A stretch of DNA of 64,000 bases. It comes from Candidatus Bathyarchaeota archaeon. Lineage in GTDB: Archaea > Thermoproteota > Bathyarchaeia > Bathyarchaeales > Bathycorpusculaceae. How positions within the stretch are numbered: position 1 is the first letter of the stretch; every line of letters starts with the position of its first letter. Shown here piece after piece: positions 59,154-64,000 of the stretch. The notes beneath the pieces are model-generated. The model searched no databases. It was not told where the DNA came from and saw only the letters and a program-made list of their open reading frames with translations. The stretch is from the NCBI GenBank assembly GCA_026014745.1, contig JAOZHS010000001.1:124001-188000 (forward strand), read 5' to 3'. Position numbers and translations under genes: made by a program.

Positions 59154-60542
59154 TTGAAATATGATGTGATAATTGTAGGCGCAGGCCCCGCAGGCATATT
59201 CTCAGCATTAGAATTAACCCAGAACACAAACCTAAACGTACTCGTCCTAGATAGAGGGCAAGAAATCGACAAACGCAAATGCCCCTCTAAACGAGGCTTT
59301 GAATGTGTCCATTGTGAACCTTGCGCTATTCTTTCCGGCTGGGGCGGAGCAGGCGCCTACAGTGACGGCAAACTCACCTTATCCACCGAAGTCGGCGGCT
59401 GGCTAAACCAGTATGTCTCACACAAAGAATTAGCTGATTTAGTCAAATACTGCGACGAAATCTACCTCAAATTCGGCGCAAGCGAAACCGTATATGGCAC
59501 CGTAAATGAGGAAGTTGAAAAAATAGAAAAAGAAGCCTCCCTTGCAGGATTAAAACTCATCAAGCAAGAAGTCCGCCACATGGGCACCGACAAATGCCTC
59601 GAAGTCCTAAAACGCATGTTCAAAGCGCTCGAGGGCAAAATAACCTTCAAACCCAAAACAGACGTTAAAGGCTTAATCGCTGAAAACCACGTTATCCAAG
59701 GCGTTGAAACCACAAACGGCGACAAATACTACGCCAAATACGTCATTATTGCCCCCGGCAGAGGCGGAGCAGAATGGCTCCAGACCGAAGCCCAAATTCG
59801 CGGGTTAAAAACAGTTAACAACCCCGTCGACATCGGCGTTCGTGTGGAAGTTTTGGCGTCTGTTATGGAGAGACTCACCAAAGTTCTCTATGAACCTAAA
59901 CTGATCTATTATTCACGGCAATTCGATGACCAAGTTCGCACATTCTGTGTTTCACCCTACGGCGAAGTTACAACCGAATCCTACGATGGCGTCTTAACTG
60001 TTAACGGCGGAAGCCAAGCTGAAAGCAAGACTAGCAACACAAACTTCGCTATACTGGTCAGCACCTCCTTCACTGAACCCTTCAAAGAACCCATCGCTTA
60101 TGGCAAATACATCGCGCGACTCAGCAACCTGCTTAGCGGCGGAGTCATGGTTCAACGTTTAGGCGACTTAACTGCAGGCAGACGCTCAACCCCTGAACGG
60201 CTAGCACGAAGTGTAGTTCAACCAACCCTCAAGAATGCCACGCCCGGTGACTTAAGTTTCGTCTTGCCTTACCGATATTTATCTGACATACGTGAAATTC
60301 TCCAAGCCCTCGACGTAATCGCCCCCGGCGTCCACTCACGTGACACGCTACTCTACGGTGTCGAAGTCAAATTCTACAGCAGCCACCTCCAACTTAACGA
60401 CGCCTTGGAAACCAAAATCCAAAACATGTTCACCATCGGCGACGGCGCAGGCGTCACACGCGGACTCATTCAAGCTTCAGCTTCAGGCGTTATCGTGGCT
60501 AGAGAAATCCTAAAACGAGAAAAGCTGCTGAAGGCAAAGTAG
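59154..60542 (+). CDS. FAD-dependent dehydrogenase (COG2509)
   Basis: Flavoprotein oxidoreductase of 462 residues. The dinucleotide fold is VIIVGAGPAGIFSALEL at residues 5-21, followed by the family's cysteine segment CPSKRGFECVHCEPC near 43-57 and LSGWGGAGAYSDGKL. The C-terminus has FTIGDGAGVTRGLIQASASG, the second FAD-binding motif. Substrate unknown. It starts at TTG, with GGGGAGA upstream. Its stop is one base before the zinc-ribbon gene, so it could be co-transcribed with the SPFH module. Confidence 0.85.
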   Translation: MKYDVIIVGAGPAGIFSALELTQNTNLNVLVLDRGQEIDKRKCPSKRGFECVHCEPCAILSGWGGAGAYSDGKLTLSTEVGGWLNQYVSHKELADLVKYCDEIYLKFGASETVYGTVNEEVEKIEKEASLAGLKLIKQEVRHMGTDKCLEVLKRMFKALEGKITFKPKTDVKGLIAENHVIQGVETTNGDKYYAKYVIIAPGRGGAEWLQTEAQIRGLKTVNNPVDIGVRVEVLASVMERLTKVLYEPKLIYYSRQFDDQVRTFCVSPYGEVTTESYDGVLTVNGGSQAESKTSNTNFAILVSTSFTEPFKEPIAYGKYIARLSNLLSGGVMVQRLGDLTAGRRSTPERLARSVVQPTLKNATPGDLSFVLPYRYLSDIREILQALDVIAPGVHSRDTLLYGVEVKFYSSHLQLNDALETKIQNMFTIGDGAGVTRGLIQASASGVIVAREILKREKLLKAK

Positions 60543-60543
60543 C

Positions 60544-61290
60544 ATGACGGCGGTAGCTAAGGCAATCCGTTGTTCCCACTGCGGTGCCCCCGTCGAATTC
60601 AAGCCGGGCGAAATCATAGCTACCTGCAAATACTGCGGCTTCACCACCGTCATCGAAACGGGTCAAGCCTTCAACTTCGAACATTCTCTTCTTCTTAACG
60701 TCTACACTCCAGAGCAGATGGATAATCTCATCCGTGACTGGATGCGTTCGGGATTTATGAAACCTGGCGACTTCGCCAAAAAATCCAAAATATCCGAAAA
60801 AACCCTCACTTACCTTCCCTTCTGGGTTGTCACCGTTGAAGCCTCAACCAAATACAAGGGCATCTTTGAGCGGATTGCGCCCCCGATTGTTAAGGAAGGC
60901 GAAATCAAAAAAGAATACAACTGGCTTGTGTTGGCGCGGGCAGCTTCTGATTTTCCCACCCGTGAATATGATGTGCCTCTCTCGGGCAAGGTTCCCTATG
61001 ATTTTCGCAAAATCGAAGGCTTCGCCAAGCTGCTAAACAGCGAAATGGAACGCGACCAAGCTGTCGAAATTGCTCGCCAACAGATTGATGCTCATCATCG
61101 GTTTTTGCTTGAGCAAGACATCGACCGTGTGGTAGATGCTGCAACATCGGTGAACCTCAAGCAGATGGTGTATTTGCATGCGCCTGTCTGGTTCATACGC
61201 TATGAGTATAGAGGCAGCGCCTATCAGATGCTTGTTGATGGTGCAGTGGGCATGGTTTTGAGGGGCGATATCCCTTCTGGCAAATTTTAG
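60544..61290 (+). CDS. Zinc-ribbon protein of the SPFH module (YdjG-like)
   Basis: Cytosolic protein of 248 residues. The N-terminal ribbon is CSHCGAPVEFKPGEIIATCK followed by YC (residues 9-30), and the remaining alpha/beta domain (LTYLPFWVVTVEASTKYKG, then LHAPVWFIRYEYRGSAYQML) repeats a PFW/PVW-type strand motif. It resembles the zinc-ribbon protein beside SPFH genes in bacterial YdjFGHI-type clusters. It starts two bases after the FAD gene and is followed by the coiled-coil and SPFH genes. Confidence 0.65.
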   Translation: MTAVAKAIRCSHCGAPVEFKPGEIIATCKYCGFTTVIETGQAFNFEHSLLLNVYTPEQMDNLIRDWMRSGFMKPGDFAKKSKISEKTLTYLPFWVVTVEASTKYKGIFERIAPPIVKEGEIKKEYNWLVLARAASDFPTREYDVPLSGKVPYDFRKIEGFAKLLNSEMERDQAVEIARQQIDAHHRFLLEQDIDRVVDAATSVNLKQMVYLHAPVWFIRYEYRGSAYQMLVDGAVGMVLRGDIPSGKF

Positions 61291-61359
61291 CTGACTTGAA
61301 TAACCTTTAAAAGCAAGCGCATTTCTATAACGGAATGCAAAAAATAGGGGAAATTCGAA

Positions 61360-61899
61360 ATGAGCGAAAATAAAGATGTGTATGCCCAAGCGAAAAGCCA
61401 AATGAGGCTCTCTGAGCGCATAGCCGCGGCGCTTCCCGGTTTCCGTGGATACAAAGAGAAAGAACTGCGGCGAGAATCTGATAAACTCATCCGAAATCAC
61501 CTTCACCTCAAGTTATCCAAAGATAAAGATAACGTCCGCAGCATCGCCCAAAAAATCGCGGACAAACGCTACCTCGACATCCTGCCCGACATCGACCGCT
61601 TAAACGCCAAGATGGACCGCATAACCGAGAAAGTCAACCACGCTTCTTATGGGTACAGCGGCTTCTTTGATGTCGTTAAAATCAAAGAGGAAAACCTTGA
61701 CCGCATGATTGCCTACGATAACCAGCTCTTAGAAAGCGTCAGCACCCTATCCGACAGCATCGATGCCCTCAAAACCCAACTGTTGAGCGGTGACTATGGT
61801 AACCTCAAAGACAAAATCCAAGCCATAGCCGACAAGTTTGAACTCTTCGAGGATGCCTTTGATAAACGATCAGAAATCATCATAGGAGTGACTGCATAA
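61360..61899 (+). CDS. Helical coiled-coil protein of the SPFH module
   Basis: All-helical protein of 179 residues. The N-terminal part, ALPGFRGYKEKELRRESDKL followed by IRNHL, resembles a family found next to SPFH genes in bacteria. The remainder is long helices (KIADKRYLDILPDIDRLNAK, LDRMIAYDNQLLESVSTLSD). It has no membrane segment. Its stop overlaps the SPFH ATG by one base. A TATA-like CCTTTAAAAG near 61304-61313 may give this part of the module its own promoter. It may act as a scaffold in place of PspA. Confidence 0.6.
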   Translation: MSENKDVYAQAKSQMRLSERIAAALPGFRGYKEKELRRESDKLIRNHLHLKLSKDKDNVRSIAQKIADKRYLDILPDIDRLNAKMDRITEKVNHASYGYSGFFDVVKIKEENLDRMIAYDNQLLESVSTLSDSIDALKTQLLSGDYGNLKDKIQAIADKFELFEDAFDKRSEIIIGVTA

Positions 61900-62876
61900 T
61901 GCCACAAGTAATAGAATGGACCAATGTAGGTTCTGAAGATATTGTCTGGCGCTACCCCAACGAAGACATCACATGGGGCGCACAGTTAATCGTCCACGAA
62001 TACGAGATGGCGGTGTTCTTCCGCGACGGCAAAGCCTACGACGTATTCGGCGCGGGCAGACACACGCTGACCACCCTGAATTTGCCCCTGCTCACCAGCT
62101 TACTTACAAGACTTGTAGGCTTTGGAGGCAACAAACCGTTTAAAGCCACTGTGCTCTTCATCAGCACCAAAGTGTTCGCGGGCAAATGGGGAACAAAGGC
62201 ACAGACCACCGAACTCGCCCCTCTTCAGACCTATGGGCAATTCTGGTTCAAAGTCGGCGACGCCTCACTCTTCGTTAACGAAGTGGTCGGCGGACAAAAC
62301 GCTTACACCACACAGGGCGTTAACGATTTCTTACGCGGGTTCCTAAACGAGAAAATCATCGATGAACTCAGCCACTACGACCTCGTTACCGTCTTCACCC
62401 GACTCGACGAAACCAGCGTCATCGTCAAAAACAGCCTCATCGACTACTTCAAACGCGTAGGCATCGAACTAACCGATCTGCGATTCGAAGGTATCGACAC
62501 CACACCCGAGTACCGTGAACGTCTCTTCTGGCTCAAAACTGGCCAGACCGCACCCGGCGACGTGTTACGTATGGAAACCATGAAGAGCGCGGCAGAGTCT
62601 CTTGGCAAAGGAGGCGGCTCAGGCGCACTCGGAGCCGGCATGGTGCTTATCCCACAAATCATGAGCCAAACAGGCGCACCACAGGCAGCACCCGCAGCGG
62701 CACTGGTCATATGCCCCAAATGCGCAGAGAAAGTCCCCGCAACCAGCAAGTTCTGCCCCAACTGCGGAACCAACCTTACCCCGCCCTCGCAAGGAGCCAT
62801 GAACTGCCCCAAATGCGGCAAATCCATCCCAGCCAACAGCAAATTCTGTCCTGAATGCGGAACCAAAATCGAATAG
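61899..62876 (+). CDS. SPFH-domain protein with two zinc ribbons (YdjI-like)
   Basis: Membrane-associated SPFH protein of 325 residues. The SPFH region runs from about residue 10 to 215 (IVHEYEMAVFFRDGKAYDVF, FGAGRHTLTTLNLPLLTSLL, ELTDLRFEGIDTTPEYRERL). A Gly-rich linker follows (GKGGGSGALGAGM), then two zinc ribbons: CPKCAEKVPATSKFCPNCG and CPKCGKSIPANSKFCPECG. This is the architecture of bacterial YdjI, which anchors PspA-type stress proteins at membranes. A membrane-domain organiser role is inferred. Confidence 0.85.
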   Translation: MPQVIEWTNVGSEDIVWRYPNEDITWGAQLIVHEYEMAVFFRDGKAYDVFGAGRHTLTTLNLPLLTSLLTRLVGFGGNKPFKATVLFISTKVFAGKWGTKAQTTELAPLQTYGQFWFKVGDASLFVNEVVGGQNAYTTQGVNDFLRGFLNEKIIDELSHYDLVTVFTRLDETSVIVKNSLIDYFKRVGIELTDLRFEGIDTTPEYRERLFWLKTGQTAPGDVLRMETMKSAAESLGKGGGSGALGAGMVLIPQIMSQTGAPQAAPAAALVICPKCAEKVPATSKFCPNCGTNLTPPSQGAMNCPKCGKSIPANSKFCPECGTKIE

Positions 62877-62884
62877 GACCACCA

Positions 62885-63226
62885 ATGATGACTGAAAGCA
62901 ATCGCCAACTCTTAAGCATCGGCGTCCTCATCCTCACAATCGCAGTAGCCGTTGTGCTCTACGTGGCTAGCTTAATCGGCTGGACCCTGATTGTTCCAGT
63001 CGTGTTGCTGCTGTTTGGGTTGTGGATGATTGGGCTTGGTGCCATCCGAGCAGGCAAACCCATCAAGTACGAACGTAGCCCCTTCAGCACCGTAGCCATA
63101 GGCTGCTGTATAGCCGCTGTGGGAGGCGCATGGTTCCTTTTCAGCTACAACTGGCTCTACTCGCTGATAGTAGTGCTGGTGTTCGTTGCTGTATTGGCAA
63201 TTGTTGCCGCCCAAAGACGCAAATAG
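62885..63226 (+). CDS. Small polytopic membrane protein of the SPFH module
   Basis: Protein of 113 residues with four hydrophobic helices (VLILTIAVAVVLYVASLI, WTLIVPVVLLLFGLWMIGLG, VAIGCCIAAVGGAWFLFSYN, LIVVLVFVAVLAIVAA) and a basic C-terminus. ATG 62885 lies eight bases after the SPFH stop; the ORF upstream of it is not needed. It is the likely membrane partner of the SPFH protein. A T6-loop hairpin follows the stop. Confidence 0.65.
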   Translation: MMTESNRQLLSIGVLILTIAVAVVLYVASLIGWTLIVPVVLLLFGLWMIGLGAIRAGKPIKYERSPFSTVAIGCCIAAVGGAWFLFSYNWLYSLIVVLVFVAVLAIVAAQRRK

Positions 63227-63233
63227 TCTCTTT

Positions 63234-63249
63234 GAGCCTTTTTTGGCTC
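63234..63249 (+). terminator. GAGCC-T6-GGCTC hairpin
   Basis: Five-base-pair stem closing a six-T loop, eight bases after the membrane-protein stop and 51 bases before lysS. It has the same form as the hairpin at 45565-45580. Confidence 0.45.
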
Positions 63250-63300
63250 TAAACATTTTTCTATACCCCTGCACAGTCACTTTCTACAGAAGGCACGCTA

Positions 63301-64000
63301 ATGAGTGAAGAAACCATAATTGGCCACGGCACATGGTATGACATGATGGCTAAGAAAGTCATCGAACGCGAACAGTCCCTAAACCGCGATATGAGTCGGG
63401 TTCGCACAGAAATGGGGTTAGGCGCTTCAGGTTTTCCCCACATCGGCAGCTTAGGCGACGCCAGCCGCAGCTACGCCGTCACGTTAGCCCTCAAAGATAT
63501 GGATTGTAATTCTGAGTTGATTGCCTTCTGCGACGATAAAGATGGCTTACGCAAAGTTCCCGCGGGGTTGCCGCCAGAGATGGCGCAGAACTTGGAGAAG
63601 TATCTTGGTTACTCGGTTTCCACGATTCCTGACCCGTTTGGTTGCCATGAAAGCTACGGTAAACACATGAGTAGCCTACTTCTGGAAGCTCTTGACAAGT
63701 GTGGTATCCAATACAAGTATTACTCAGCCAAAGAAGTCTACGATAAGGGCTTACTGCTAAACGAAATTCGTACCCTTCTAACTAACGCTAAACAAGTCGG
63801 CGAAATCGTCAAAGAAGAAGTAGGACAAGAAACCTACACTGAAGTGCTGCCGTTTTTTGCAGTCTGCGAAAATTGCGGTCACCTCTACACCACCCGCGCC
63901 TACAAGTTTGACCCCAAAACCGACAAAGTAACCTACAAATGCGAAGGCCTAGAAATTCGCGGCAGAAAAATTCCGGGTTGCGGTCATGAAGGTGAAGTTG
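63301..64000 (+). CDS. lysS: Class I lysyl-tRNA synthetase, 5' part
   Basis: Charges tRNA-Lys. The visible 233 residues run off the window end. SGFPHIGSLGDASRSYAV near residues 43-60 is the class I HIGH region (HIGS), and LIAFCDDKDGLRKVPAGLP near 74-92 is typical of archaeal class I LysRS. A zinc-binding stretch begins at CENCGHL near 196. The KMSKS region lies beyond the window. The ATG at 63301 follows AGAAGGCACGCTA, with a plausible ribosome site. Confidence 0.93.
   Translation, partial: MSEETIIGHGTWYDMMAKKVIEREQSLNRDMSRVRTEMGLGASGFPHIGSLGDASRSYAVTLALKDMDCNSELIAFCDDKDGLRKVPAGLPPEMAQNLEKYLGYSVSTIPDPFGCHESYGKHMSSLLLEALDKCGIQYKYYSAKEVYDKGLLLNEIRTLLTNAKQVGEIVKEEVGQETYTEVLPFFAVCENCGHLYTTRAYKFDPKTDKVTYKCEGLEIRGRKIPGCGHEGEV

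Noticed and set aside
1-64000. CRISPR arrays, insertion sequences, prophage or integrase genes
   Set aside because: No regularly spaced repeats, transposase, integrase or phage structural genes were found on reading the window.

Overview
The window is a chromosomal segment of an archaeon. Direct evidence: archaeal ribosomal proteins (uL3, uL4, uL23, uL2, uS19, eS24, eS31, eS6), RNA polymerase subunit Rpo7 and Spt4, aIF2-gamma, GTP-dependent dephospho-CoA kinase, a class I lysyl-tRNA synthetase, a tRNA-Ser with an intron at position 37/38, TATA boxes about 25 nt before inferred transcription starts, and frequent TTG/GTG starts with GGTGA/GGAG ribosome binding sites. A fused formaldehyde-activating enzyme/hexulose-phosphate synthase, beta-propeller surface proteins and trehalose genes point to the Thermoproteota, most likely a Bathyarchaeia-type lineage. 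The lineage is inference from gene content.

Layout. 1-10.8 kb: pyrE, an APH-like kinase, a PHP phosphoesterase, a P-loop kinase, S-adenosylhomocysteine hydrolase, a PhoU/TrkA-C regulator with its MgtE-like permease, and a large radical SAM/SPASM protein. 11.2-20.9 kb: a glycogen/maltodextrin-to-trehalose block, with treT divergent from an overlapping treZ-GH57-treY-malQ operon. 21-31.6 kb: nucleoside deoxyribosyltransferase, an aRF1-like protein without the stop-codon-reading motifs, an exported transglutaminase-like protein, a P-type ATPase with altered ion-site residues, two radical SAM proteins and an M28 peptidase. 31.7-35.5 kb: intron-containing tRNA-Ser and a five-gene ribosomal operon that stops after uS19. 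35.8-38.7 kb: a 939-residue surface protein whose mRNA is predicted to begin with a hairpin. 38.8-44 kb: the PIN-rpo7-spt4-DUF359-eS24-eS31 information-processing cluster, a NUDIX gene, and eS6-aIF2-gamma. 44.3-54.9 kb: MFS transporters, an HTH-Fae-Hps fusion, M32 carboxypeptidase, small zinc-finger proteins, an ArsR-type regulator, tRNA-Glu, an HD phosphohydrolase and thymidylate kinase. 55-64 kb: an ABC exporter, a p27-like zinc protein divergent from a UPF0147 protein, a PadR regulator with a TRASH-like tail, an FAD dehydrogenase, a zinc-ribbon/coiled-coil/SPFH/membrane module, and the 5' part of lysS.

The most notable points are: a helix-turn-helix domain fused to Fae-Hps; the SPFH module resembling the bacterial YdjGHI membrane-stress genes; the aRF1 paralogue that keeps GGQ but lacks NIKS and YxCxxxF; thymidylate kinase apparently starting at an ACG codon; a radical SAM protein with CX3CX3C spacing; a P-type ATPase lacking the usual acidic ion ligands; and a 34-residue gene with its own promoter. 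No CRISPR array, insertion sequence or prophage was seen.
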